This document shows positions 9,633 through 20,130 of a stretch of 64,000 nt of DNA, one piece after another. The translations under genes were made by a program, and so were the position numbers. The first letter of the stretch is position 1; each line of letters opens with the position of its first letter. Source of the DNA: Brevundimonas sp. (GTDB lineage: Bacteria > Pseudomonadota > Alphaproteobacteria > Caulobacterales > Caulobacteraceae); contig NZ_JAQSDY010000022.1 in NCBI RefSeq assembly GCF_029946145.1, forward strand, positions 62,001 to 126,000, given 5' to 3'. The notes below the pieces were generated by a model. The model searched no databases. It was not told the DNA's origin and was given only the letters and a program-made list of their open reading frames with translations.

Positions 9633-10652
9633 TCACGCTCCCGCGTTGTTGCCGGCCTCTGGCGGGAACTGTTCCCCTTCACGAACCTGCGTCACCCAAT
9701 GGAATCTGGCATCCGCCTCACTATCCGGCGGCCGTTGAGCGACAAACGTGACGAATGGGCCGAAATTTCGAACGTTACGATCGCAGCATATCGCTAAGAC
9801 GAGCTCGTATGCCGCGATCAGTTGGCCGAGCCTAACCTCAAGATATTGACTGACGTCGGTTCGATCGACGGCCCAAGCGGGGTGCATGATCTCAATCGTT
9901 GGGGCTAGCACCTTATCGTTTGGGGAGAGCTCATGATCCAAACACCGAACCCACTTCATCTTGTCCGGATGAACCGCAGCATTTCGGTGCTGAATGGCGC
10001 TCTCGAGATCGTCCGCAATCTCGCCAAAGGTCGCCAGAAACGGATCGTCGGCGGGAAGATGCCGATGAAGGGCTCCTTCCAGCGCGGCTCGCCACGGTAG
10101 GTTAGGCCTAGCTCGCGGGTAGAAAAGCTCACCAATGGCGATGATGTTGAGAGCAGCCTGTCGGGCGTGTGAGAGCGCCTGTTCGGTGCGACCCCGGAGG
10201 TTTTGCGTCCGAGGAATGAACGCTCTATTCCAACGGCCAGCGGCTAGTCCCTCGTTGACCTCTTTCTGTTTGCTGTGAAGCCAACGGATTTCATCATTAA
10301 TAGCGGCCAACTCCTGCGCGGTTTCTAGAGCTAGCGCCTGACTTCTGGCGATGTCGAAGCCTTCAGGGAGATGCGGCGCACCATTCTTCAGCAACTCATC
10401 AGTGATCGAAACCGTGCCTCGGACGAGGTCGTCGTCCGCCCCGTATGCTAGCTCCTCCTGCTGAACCACTTGAGGAATCGCGCTGTTCAGCCTTTCGGGG
10501 TCAATTTCATCGGCAAGTTTGGCGGCAAAGATTGAGCTGGGCGTCATGAAAAACAGGCGATCCGCAAAGACGAACATGCGGATGATCGGTTTGCCGTCGG
10601 GTACGGAAGCTTGAGCTCCTCCTTCCCTCTGAAGATCAATTGGTCGCTTCAT
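9633..10652 (-). CDS. Hypothetical protein with HEPN-like RX4H motif
   Basis: A 339-residue protein not assignable to a named family by eye. The C-terminal half is alpha-helical and carries QHRNAAVHPD (R223, H228), the R(N)X3H signature of HEPN-type domains, many of which are RNases in toxin-antitoxin and phage-defence systems. The N-terminal 100 residues are of mixed composition. Codon use is visibly less GC-biased than in neighbours (many A/T third positions), suggesting recent acquisition. It lies between REP-like elements and a duplicated clpB 3' fragment. The HEPN assignment rests on one motif plus helical context and is tentative. No antitoxin partner gene is adjacent. Confidence 0.65.
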   Translation of the reverse strand: MKRPIDLQREGGAQASVPDGKPIIRMFVFADRLFFMTPSSIFAAKLADEIDPERLNSAIPQVVQQEELAYGADDDLVRGTVSITDELLKNGAPHLPEGFDIARSQALALETAQELAAINDEIRWLHSKQKEVNEGLAAGRWNRAFIPRTQNLRGRTEQALSHARQAALNIIAIGELFYPRARPNLPWRAALEGALHRHLPADDPFLATFGEIADDLESAIQHRNAAVHPDKMKWVRCLDHELSPNDKVLAPTIEIMHPAWAVDRTDVSQYLEVRLGQLIAAYELVLAICCDRNVRNFGPFVTFVAQRPPDSEADARFHWVTQVREGEQFPPEAGNNAGA

Positions 10653-10680
10653 TCAAACCTGCTGGCGCTTCGTTCAAAAA

Positions 10681-10715
10681 CTAATGCACCCGTGCCTTCC
10701 CGATCTCCAGTCCGC
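10681..10715 (-). pseudogene. Duplicated fragment of the clpB 3' end
   Basis: A 35-base segment that matches the last codons of clpB (10886-10920) without gaps, with five mismatches. Read on the minus strand it encodes SGLEIGKARVH plus a TAG stop, against [11 protein letters not shown] and TAG for clpB. The mismatches suggest divergence or a copy from a related strain. It lies beyond a long hairpin element and just upstream of the HEPN-like gene. Confidence 0.75.
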
Positions 10716-10870
10716 TTTCGTCATCCTCCGGCGAGCGCAGCGAGACCGGGGGACCCAGCGGCGCGCGTGAGCGCGAACCTGACGGGAGCGCGGCTGGACA
10801 GGTCGCCTTCGGCGCCGCTGGGTCCCCCGGTCTGCGCCGCGAAGGCGCGGCTTGCCGGAGGATGACGAAA
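10716..10870. repeat. Long nested inverted repeat downstream of clpB
   Basis: Outer arms TTTCGTCATCCTCCGGC (10716-10732) and GCCGGAGGATGACGAAA (10854-10870) are perfect 17-base complements. Inner arms of 20 bases (10745-10764 and 10812-10831) are also perfect complements. The whole element can fold into one large hairpin and could stop clpB transcripts. It is flanked by the true clpB end and the duplicated 35-base clpB fragment. Confidence 0.9.
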
Positions 10871-10885
10871 GGGATGGGGCGGGCC

Positions 10886-13474
<2,589 letters not shown>

Positions 13475-13625
13475 GGCAGTCCCCTGTCAGGCGGATTGGA
13501 GCCACAGGCGCCCTTTCCGGAAGCGGCGCCTTGATATGCCGCAAACTTGGGTGTGGCGGACGGGGCACACAAGGGGTGACGGGCCGCGCCGGCCCGGCCT
13601 AGGGTGGCGGCTCGAGGAGACGTTC

Positions 13626-14273
13626 GTGATCCCCCATTCCGCCTGGCCGGTCGATCCCGGCGTCATCTTTCCCTTCCTGCTGGCCGTGGCGCTGATCGAG
13701 CTGACGCCGGGGCCGAACATGGGCTGGCTGGCGCTGGTTTCACTGGCGCGCGGGCGGCTGGCCGGGTTCGCGGCGGTGGCGGGGGTGACGCTGGGGCTGG
13801 CGGCGTGGATGCTGGCGGCGGCGTTCGGCCTGACCCAGGTGCTGCTGATCTGGCCGCCGCTGTATCAGCTGATCCGCTGGGCCGGGGTGGTGTTCCTGCT
13901 GTGGCTGGCGTGGGAGGCGTGGCGCGGCGACGGGGATCCGGCCGCCGGCGACGGGGCCGATCACCGGACCGTGCGCGGCCTGTTCCTGCGCGGCCTGACG
14001 GGCAATCTGCTGAACCCCAAGGCGGCGGTCTTCTATGTCGCCCTGCTGCCGACCTTCATGCGGCCGGACCACGGATCGCCGCTGGTGCAGGCGCTGACCC
14101 TGGGCGGGCTGCATCTGGTCGTGGCGGTGGCGATTCATTCGGCGATCGTGCTGGGCGGGGCGGGCGCCAGCGGCCTGGTGCTGACGCGGGTGCAGGGGCC
14201 GGGGCTGCGCGCCGCGATAGCCGGCGGTATCGCCATCGTGGCCCTGTGGATGGCATGGGAGACGCGGGGCTGA
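13626..14273 (+). CDS. LysE/RhtB-family amino-acid exporter
   Basis: A 215-residue inner-membrane protein. The family signature LIELTPGPNMGWLALVSLARG is at the N-terminus, followed by about six hydrophobic segments and the NPKAAVFYVALLP motif in the middle. The start is taken as GTG 13626 with GAGGAG directly upstream; an in-frame ATG at 13536 would add an unlikely hydrophilic 30-residue leader. LysE proteins export amino acids such as lysine, threonine or homoserine; the substrate cannot be told. It is transcribed divergently from clpB. Confidence 0.88.
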   Translation: MIPHSAWPVDPGVIFPFLLAVALIELTPGPNMGWLALVSLARGRLAGFAAVAGVTLGLAAWMLAAAFGLTQVLLIWPPLYQLIRWAGVVFLLWLAWEAWRGDGDPAAGDGADHRTVRGLFLRGLTGNLLNPKAAVFYVALLPTFMRPDHGSPLVQALTLGGLHLVVAVAIHSAIVLGGAGASGLVLTRVQGPGLRAAIAGGIAIVALWMAWETRG

Positions 14274-14339
14274 GGCGGTTGTGGACAGGGTCCGCGCGGG
14301 CGGGCTAGCGTCCGCGCCGAACCTGTCCGGAGCCCCTTG

Positions 14340-15953
14340 ATGTCCATCCGCCTGACCCGCCGCGCGGCGCTGATTTCGTCCGTGGCCGGAGTGGCCGCCC
14401 TGCCGACGGTCGGATGGGCGCAGGCGGCGGCCAATGACAGCGCCTCGCTGGCGGAACAGGTCGACGCCTTCGTGAAGCGGGCCATGGCGGCCTTCCCGGA
14501 CCAGCCGGCGGTTTCGGTGGCGCTGGTGAAGGGCGGCGAGGCTTTGCTGACGCGCGGCTATGGCGTGCGGGCCATCGGCGGGGCGGCGGTGGACGAGCAC
14601 ACCCTGTTCGCCATCGCCTCCAACACCAAGGCGGTGACCTGCGCGGCGCTGGCGATCCTGATCGACGAGGGCAAGGTGAAGTGGGACGAGCCGGTGCGGA
14701 CGTACCTGCCCGGTTTCAGCCTGTCGAAGCCCGAGCTGAACGACATGGTGACGGTGCGCGATCTGGTCAGTCACCGGATCGGGTTCGGGCTGGGCGCCGG
14801 GGACCTGCTGTTCTGGCCCAACAGCGACCGGACGCGGGCCGAGATCATGGCCGCCATTCCGCATGTGCCGATCGAGGACAGTTTCCGGACGAGCTATCAC
14901 TACTGCAACCTGATGTTCGTGGCGGCGGGCGAGGTGGTGGCGGCGGCCTCTGGCGTGGCGTGGGAGGATTTCGTCCAGACGCGGATCCTCGACCGGCTGG
15001 GGATGAGCGAAACCCTGCCGCTGATGACCGGCGCGGATCCGGCGAAGTCGGCCCTGCCGCACGGGCGGATCGGGCCGCCGCTGCGGTACCAGGGCGAGAT
15101 GCAGACCATTGGCCGGTCGATCCAGGAGGTCTGGAACTGGTCGTCGGCCGGGGCGGCGGGCGGCTTCGTCACCACGCCGGTCGACTGGGCGAAATGGATC
15201 GCGGTGCAGCTGGCGCGCGGCGCCCTGCCCGACGGGACGCGACTGTATTCGGAAGCCCGCGCCGACGAGATGTGGCGGCCCAATATCATCATCTCCAACT
15301 CGGCGGGACCGACCGAAACCCTGCCCGGGCGGGCCATCGCCTCGACCTATGCGACCGGCTGGCAGGTGCAGGATTACCGCGGCGAGCGGATGGTCACCCA
15401 CGGCGGCGGGGCGCCGGGCTTCGTCTCGGGCACGGTGCTGATCCCGGGGCGGGACGCGGGGTTCTCGTATTTCACCAATGCCGAGGAGGGCTTCCTGACG
15501 CGGGCGTTGCGCAGCGGCATCACCGACATCCTCATGGGCAAGACGGACTTCGACTGGATCGCCGACGGGGTGCGGCTGAAGGCCGAGGGCGATGCGAGGT
15601 CGATCGCGGCCGCGGCGGAGATCGACGCCAAACAGGCGGCGGGCGCGGCGCCGTCCCTGCCGCTGGCGGCCTATGCCGGAACGTGGCGCGATCCCTGGTA
15701 TGGCGACATCACCATCGAGGCGCGGGACGTGGTTCTGTGGCTGAAATTCAGCCGGACGCCGGCGCTGCAGGGGCCGCTGGAGCCGTACGACGGCGATACC
15801 CTGAGGACGCGGTTCACGGACCGGCGCGAGGAGGATGTGTTGATCACCTTCAGGGTCGAGAACGGGGTTCCGGTCTCGGCGACGATGAAGGCGGTCAGTC
15901 CGGATGCGGACTTCTCGTACGACTATCAAGACCTGCGACTCACCAGGGTCTGA
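14340..15953 (+). CDS. Serine hydrolase of the beta-lactamase/PBP4* family
   Basis: A 537-residue exported enzyme. The N-terminus (IRLTRRAALISSVAGVAALP) has a twin-arginine-like signal. The catalytic SxxK is SNTK near residue 94, the YxN equivalent is YCN in YHYCNLMF, and the third element is HGG in VTHGGGAPGF. This is the PF00144 pattern shared by class C beta-lactamases, esterases and D-peptidases. A C-terminal domain of about 130 residues resembles the DUF3471-type tail. The substrate is unknown; a peptidase or esterase role in the periplasm is more likely than drug resistance. ATG 14340 is preferred over the adjacent TTG. Confidence 0.88.
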   Translation: MSIRLTRRAALISSVAGVAALPTVGWAQAAANDSASLAEQVDAFVKRAMAAFPDQPAVSVALVKGGEALLTRGYGVRAIGGAAVDEHTLFAIASNTKAVTCAALAILIDEGKVKWDEPVRTYLPGFSLSKPELNDMVTVRDLVSHRIGFGLGAGDLLFWPNSDRTRAEIMAAIPHVPIEDSFRTSYHYCNLMFVAAGEVVAAASGVAWEDFVQTRILDRLGMSETLPLMTGADPAKSALPHGRIGPPLRYQGEMQTIGRSIQEVWNWSSAGAAGGFVTTPVDWAKWIAVQLARGALPDGTRLYSEARADEMWRPNIIISNSAGPTETLPGRAIASTYATGWQVQDYRGERMVTHGGGAPGFVSGTVLIPGRDAGFSYFTNAEEGFLTRALRSGITDILMGKTDFDWIADGVRLKAEGDARSIAAAAEIDAKQAAGAAPSLPLAAYAGTWRDPWYGDITIEARDVVLWLKFSRTPALQGPLEPYDGDTLRTRFTDRREEDVLITFRVENGVPVSATMKAVSPDADFSYDYQDLRLTRV

Positions 15954-15967
15954 TCCCGGAGGTCGCC

Positions 15968-15993
15968 GGAACCATCGGCGCGTGGGGTTCGTT
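15968..15993 (+). promoter_or_regulatory. Predicted EcfG promoter before the hybrid kinase
   Basis: GGAAC (15968-15972), a 17-base spacer and CGTT (15990-15993) match the alphaproteobacterial general-stress sigma consensus GGAAC-N16/17-CGTT. The ATG of the kinase gene lies 40 bases downstream. This ties the kinase to the stress regulon whose sigma factor is encoded at 58991-59602. Confidence 0.72.
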
Positions 15994-16033
15994 TCGCCCC
16001 CGCGTGTCCGGCGGGGGCCCGGGAGAGGCGTGA

Positions 16034-17965
16034 ATGGCGAAGGCAACGGCGGGAGAACCGGTCCACGACGACGATCGCTACCGGCTGCTGGTCAATGCGA
16101 TCACCGACTACGCCATCTACATGCTGGACCCCGAGGGCCGGGTGGTCAGCTGGAACGCCGGCGCCGAGCGGTTCAAGGGCTATACGTCGTCCGAGATCAC
16201 CGGCGAGCATTTCTCGCGCTTCTACACCCCCGAGGATCAGGCTGCCGGCGTGCCCGCCGAAGCGCTGAGGCAGGCCGCGACCGAGGGGCGTTTCGAGCAG
16301 GAGGGGTGGCGGATCCGCAAGGACGGCACCCGGTTCTGGGCCCATGTCGTCATCGATCCGATCCGGACCCCCGAGGGCGAACTGATCGGTTACGCCAAGA
16401 TCACGCGCGACCTGACGGAACGGAAGCTGGCCGCGGAGGCCCTGCGCAGGAGCGAGGAGGAGTTCCGCCTGCTGGTCCAGGGCGTGATCGACTACGCCAT
16501 CTACATGCTCGACCCCGACGGGCGGATCACGACCTGGAACCTGGGGGCCCAGCGGATCAAGGGCTACCGGCCGGAGGAGGTCGTCGGCGGCCATTTCTCG
16601 ACCTTCTACACCGAGGAGGAACGCGCCGCGGGAGCGCCGGCCCTGGCCCTGGCCGTGGCTGAGGAGGAGGGGCGTTTCGAAACCGAGGCGTGGCGCGTTC
16701 GCAAGGACGGCTCTCGCTTCCGGGCCCATGTGGTGATCGATGCGATCCGCGACGAGCAGGGCGTCCTGCTGGGGTTCGCCAAGGTCACGCGGGACGTGAC
16801 GGAGCGGATGGAGTCGCAGCGCGCGCTGGAGAGCGCCAGAGAGGCCCTGTTCCAGTCCCAGAAGATCGAGGCGATCGGCCAGCTGACAGGCGGTATCGCG
16901 CACGACTTCAACAACCTGCTGATGGCGGTGCTGGGCAGCCTGGAACTGGTGCGCAAGCGGCTGGACTATGATCCGCGGATCACGCCGCTGCTGGAGAATG
17001 CGATCCAGGGTGCGGAGAGGGGCGCGGTCCTGACCCAGCGGATGCTGTCGTTCGCCCGCAAACAGGAACTGACCTTCGTGGCGGTGGACATTCCGTCGCT
17101 GGTGCGGGGGATGTCGGAGTTCATCGAGCGGACCATCGGGCCGAGCATCGACGTTTCTGTGCGCTTTCCGCCCGGCGTGCGCAGGGTTCACACCGATCCC
17201 TACCAGCTGGAGGCGGCGCTTCTGAACCTGGTCGTCAATGCCCGGGACGCGATGCCGCACGGGGGCAATATCACGATCACGGCCGAACCAGACGCGAGCC
17301 CGGACGGCGCCGCCTTCGTGCGGATCAGCGTCCGGGACACCGGCGAGGGGATGGACGAAGAGACGCTGAAACGGGCGACCGAACCCTTCTTCACCACCAA
17401 GGGCGCGGGCAAGGGCACGGGACTGGGCCTGTCGATGGTGCACGGACTGGCGGAACAGTCGGGCGGCCGTTTCGGCCTGGTCAGTCCCGAGGGACAGGGC
17501 GTCACCGCCCACATCTGGCTGCCCGTCGCCGTCGCGGGTCAGGATCAGGAGGCTCCGGACAACCGGCCGGTCGGCGCGCCCGAATGCCGCGGCCTGCGAA
17601 TTCTGGCGGTGGACGACGACCGGCTGGTGCTGACCAACACCGTCGCCATGCTGGAGGACATGGGCCATTCGGTGATCGCCGCGGCGTCGGGAAAGGAAGG
17701 TCTGGACGAGGTGCGACGGCATCCGGACATCGACCTGGTCATCACCGACGAGGTCATGCCCCGGATGAGCGGCTCCCAGATGGCCGTGGAGATGCTGAAG
17801 ACGAGACCGGACCTGCCCATCGGCGTGGTCACCGGGTACGCCGACATGGCGAACCGGGACAGCCGGCTGAGCCTGGGCCTGCCGCGACTGGCCAAGCCGT
17901 TCACCCTGGCCGCCCTGGCGGCCTTCGTGGATCAGCTGATGCTGGCGGAGGCCGCGCCCGCCTGA
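16034..17965 (+). CDS. PAS-PAS hybrid sensor histidine kinase with receiver
   Basis: A 643-residue cytoplasmic protein with no membrane segments. Two tandem PAS-PAC modules (about 15-130 and 140-255) are strikingly similar to each other (IDYAIYMLDPDGRITTWN in both forms). A HisKA H-box, GGIAHDFNNLL, has the phospho-acceptor His near 290. An HATPase domain follows, with N box LNLVVNARDAM and G boxes DTGEGMDEE and GAGKGTGLGL. The C-terminal receiver has its phospho-Asp near 572 (ITDEVMPRMSG). The PAS domains have no LOV-type Cys motif that I can see. The EcfG-type promoter upstream suggests stress-induced expression. It is monocistronic; a convergent DUF4893 gene follows. Confidence 0.93.
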   Translation: MAKATAGEPVHDDDRYRLLVNAITDYAIYMLDPEGRVVSWNAGAERFKGYTSSEITGEHFSRFYTPEDQAAGVPAEALRQAATEGRFEQEGWRIRKDGTRFWAHVVIDPIRTPEGELIGYAKITRDLTERKLAAEALRRSEEEFRLLVQGVIDYAIYMLDPDGRITTWNLGAQRIKGYRPEEVVGGHFSTFYTEEERAAGAPALALAVAEEEGRFETEAWRVRKDGSRFRAHVVIDAIRDEQGVLLGFAKVTRDVTERMESQRALESAREALFQSQKIEAIGQLTGGIAHDFNNLLMAVLGSLELVRKRLDYDPRITPLLENAIQGAERGAVLTQRMLSFARKQELTFVAVDIPSLVRGMSEFIERTIGPSIDVSVRFPPGVRRVHTDPYQLEAALLNLVVNARDAMPHGGNITITAEPDASPDGAAFVRISVRDTGEGMDEETLKRATEPFFTTKGAGKGTGLGLSMVHGLAEQSGGRFGLVSPEGQGVTAHIWLPVAVAGQDQEAPDNRPVGAPECRGLRILAVDDDRLVLTNTVAMLEDMGHSVIAAASGKEGLDEVRRHPDIDLVITDEVMPRMSGSQMAVEMLKTRPDLPIGVVTGYADMANRDSRLSLGLPRLAKPFTLAALAAFVDQLMLAEAAPA

Positions 17966-17983
17966 CGCGGCCCGCGGGCGGCC

Positions 17984-18703
17984 TCAGCGCGTCAGTTCGA
18001 GAATCTCGAGCTTGGACTCGACCTTCGGCCACGGAATGACGAGACGCCAGCGACTGGAGCCGATGCGTTCGAAGACGCCGACCTGATCGCGGACCGGCTG
18101 CTGGCCGTAGCGGGGGAAGGTCGTCTCATCCATGCCCCAGGCCTGGGCGCCGACGAAGACCATGCGACGATCCGTGTCCGGATAAAGCAGGCCCCGCGTG
18201 CGCTGGGAACCAGTGGTCCTGGTCAGGATCAGGTCGCCGCCCGGTGTCAGTTCGATGGTGCAGCGGAACCACGGATACTCGAGATAGCCCGGGCCGCCGG
18301 GTTTGTGGGTCCCCAGTTTGATCGTCCGGCATCGATAGGTACCGGGCGCCGGTTGCAGGCGGCCGGCCTGACCCGCGGCGGGATCGACCAGCGGCCCCAG
18401 CGCCTCGACCCGGGCGGCGAACCCCCCGTCCTCGGCCTCGGCCCGGCCGAGGCGCCAGGCCTGGTCGAGCCGGCCGAGGTTCGAGGCGTCGGCGGCGGAG
18501 GCCGCCTTGCGCCAGTTGGCGGTCCCACCCTGTTCGCCTCCGGCCGGCGGAGCGGGAGCCTGCCCCGGAATGGCAGGCGTTTCGGGGGCCGGCGGCGTCC
18601 TGGCGTCGACCGCGGACGTTGCGGCGGAGTCGCCGACGGGCGCGCCGGCGTCTCCGCAGGCGGAGAGCAGGGCGAGCGAGGCGACGGCGACGAGGGTTCG
18701 CAT
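17984..18703 (-). CDS. DUF4893-family lipoprotein
   Basis: A 239-residue protein with a lipoprotein signal (lipobox LLSAC near residue 16) and a Pro/Ala-rich linker of about 40 residues. The globular DUF4893 domain carries WRKAASAADASNLGRLDQAW, GTYRCRTIKLG, a FRCTIE strand and a C-terminal SRWRLVIPWPKVESKLEILELTR. It is a paralogue of the gene at 20127-20774. The gene lies 50 bases downstream of the FAD monooxygenase gene, probably as the last gene of that operon. A good ribosome site (AGGGAATA) precedes the ATG. The function of the family is not known. Confidence 0.85.
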   Translation of the reverse strand: MRTLVAVASLALLSACGDAGAPVGDSAATSAVDARTPPAPETPAIPGQAPAPPAGGEQGGTANWRKAASAADASNLGRLDQAWRLGRAEAEDGGFAARVEALGPLVDPAAGQAGRLQPAPGTYRCRTIKLGTHKPGGPGYLEYPWFRCTIELTPGGDLILTRTTGSQRTRGLLYPDTDRRMVFVGAQAWGMDETTFPRYGQQPVRDQVGVFERIGSSRWRLVIPWPKVESKLEILELTR

Positions 18704-18722
18704 GGGTATTCCCTGGCGGCTG

Positions 18723-18738
18723 AGCCGTTCAAACGGCT
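18723..18738. promoter_or_regulatory. Palindrome before the distal DUF4893 gene
   Basis: AGCCGTT-CA-AACGGCT, perfect 7-base arms, sits between the FAD monooxygenase stop and the DUF4893 start. It might be a regulator site or a processing hairpin. Nothing else supports a role. Confidence 0.3.
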
Positions 18739-18753
18739 GCGGCGAACAGGAGT

Positions 18754-20130
18754 TCAGCCGCCGTCGCGTGATCGGGGGTCCAGCAGCACGCCGGCGACCG
18801 TGGCGGCCAGCAGGCGCGGGGCCAGAGGCAGGCGCGCGACCTTGCCCAGCACATGGTCGCGGACCCAGGGCAGGAGGCGGCCGTCAGCCTGGTAGAAGGG
18901 GGTGAAGCCGAGACTGAGCGCCTGATACAGCCGGACATGCCAGCGGCGGGCGCGAGCATAGGCGTTCAGCGCCGTCGGCAGGTCGGGGTGGCGGGACAGG
19001 GCGTCGGCCAGGGCCTGGGCGTCCAGCAGGCCCATGTTCACGCCCTGGCCCAGCTGGGGGCTGGTCGAATGGGCGGCGTCGCCCAGGACGGCCAGCCGCT
19101 CGCCCACGGGCCGGGCGAGAGTCTGGTGGCCGTAGGAGGCCAGGGTCATCTGTTCGCGGTCGGTGATGGCGTCCAGAACCGGCGTCAGCTCGGGCCAGAG
19201 GCGCAGGCAGTGATCCTTCCACGTCTCCAGCCCGAGGGCGTGCCAGTCGGGCCAGACCTCGGTCTTCAGGCTCCAGAAAAAGGTCGCCAGCGGCGCGGCC
19301 GGGGCGCCGGGAAGGGCGCCGCAGGGCAGGACGCCGAGCATGCGGCTGGCGCCCAGATAGACCTGTTCGAGCGCCGTCGGATCGAAGGGCGCGCCGGGCC
19401 AGGGGACGGTGGTCCAGAGCGCGCCCCAGGCGAGGTCGCGCCGCTCCGCCCCCATGCCGGCGGAGATGGCCGAGCGGGCGCCCGAGGCGTCGATGACGAG
19501 ATTGAACGGGGCGCTGCGGCGGCCGGCGCTGTCGATCAGACGGCCCGCGTCGGCGGCGACGATCTCGCGGTCCGTCTCGAAGTCGACCCCGGCCTCGACG
19601 CAGGCGTCGTGCAGGATGGAGAACATGGCGGCGCGATGGATGCCGATGGCCTGTCGCGGCTGCTTCAGGTCGCTGTAGCGAACGTCCAGAACCACGCGGC
19701 CCTGACGAGCCTCGCGGCCGAAGATGTGGTCGATGCGCTGGCCGCAGGCCTCGATCCGGGGCGTCAGGTCCAGACGGTCCATCACGTGCAGACCCGTGGG
19801 CTGGAGCATGAAGCCGGCGCCCACGGGACGGGGCGTCGCGAACCGCTCGTGGACCATGACGCGCCGTCCCTGCCGGGCCAGCATCAGGGCGACGGCGAGG
19901 CCGGTGGGGCCGGCCCCGACGACGGCGATGTCGGCGGGGCGCGGCCGGCGGGGCGGCGGGGGGATGTCGAGCGATTGCTCTTTGGGGGGGCGCGGTCGTC
20001 GGCCCTTCGGGACCTCCCGATCCGACGCAGCTTCTTTCTCTGGCTGCGGTCGTCGGCCCTTCGGGACCTCCCGATCCGACGCAGCCCTGGCCCGCGATTT
20101 GCGGGGTTTCGGGACGGGCTTGTCCGTCAC
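18754..20130 (-). CDS. FAD-dependent monooxygenase with repeat-bearing N-terminus
   Basis: A 458-residue group A flavoprotein hydroxylase. The dinucleotide-binding motif VVGAGPTGLA is near residue 72, and the second FAD motif is LAVLGDAAHSTSPQLGQGVNMG in the C-terminal third; both are typical of the salicylate-hydroxylase/UbiH-like class. The first 65 residues are unusual: basic and Pro-rich, with SDREVPKGRRP repeated twice, encoded by a duplicated 40-bp DNA repeat. Most relatives would begin close to the VVGAG motif. The GTG start overlaps the upstream DUF4893 stop as GTGA. The substrate is unknown. Confidence 0.85.
   Translation of the reverse strand: MTDKPVPKPRKSRARAASDREVPKGRRPQPEKEAASDREVPKGRRPRPPKEQSLDIPPPPRRPRPADIAVVGAGPTGLAVALMLARQGRRVMVHERFATPRPVGAGFMLQPTGLHVMDRLDLTPRIEACGQRIDHIFGREARQGRVVLDVRYSDLKQPRQAIGIHRAAMFSILHDACVEAGVDFETDREIVAADAGRLIDSAGRRSAPFNLVIDASGARSAISAGMGAERRDLAWGALWTTVPWPGAPFDPTALEQVYLGASRMLGVLPCGALPGAPAAPLATFFWSLKTEVWPDWHALGLETWKDHCLRLWPELTPVLDAITDREQMTLASYGHQTLARPVGERLAVLGDAAHSTSPQLGQGVNMGLLDAQALADALSRHPDLPTALNAYARARRWHVRLYQALSLGFTPFYQADGRLLPWVRDHVLGKVARLPLAPRLLAATVAGVLLDPRSRDGG
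19992..20085. repeat. Two copies of a 40-bp direct repeat inside a coding frame
   Basis: Bases 19992-20031 and 20046-20085 are identical (beginning GCGGTCGTCGGCCCTTCGGG) with a period of 54 bases, an exact multiple of three. Each contains the partial palindrome CCTTCGGG..CCCGA. They encode the doubled SDREVPKGRRP of the monooxygenase N-terminus. Confidence 0.92.

Noticed and set aside
13475-13560. Heat-shock (sigma-32) promoter before clpB
   Set aside because: Expected biologically, but no -35/-10 pair with acceptable match and spacing could be read.
13740-16046. Minus-strand open frame of 768 codons over the LysE and serine-hydrolase genes
   Set aside because: It covers two well-supported plus-strand genes and reads as Arg/Pro/His-rich noise.
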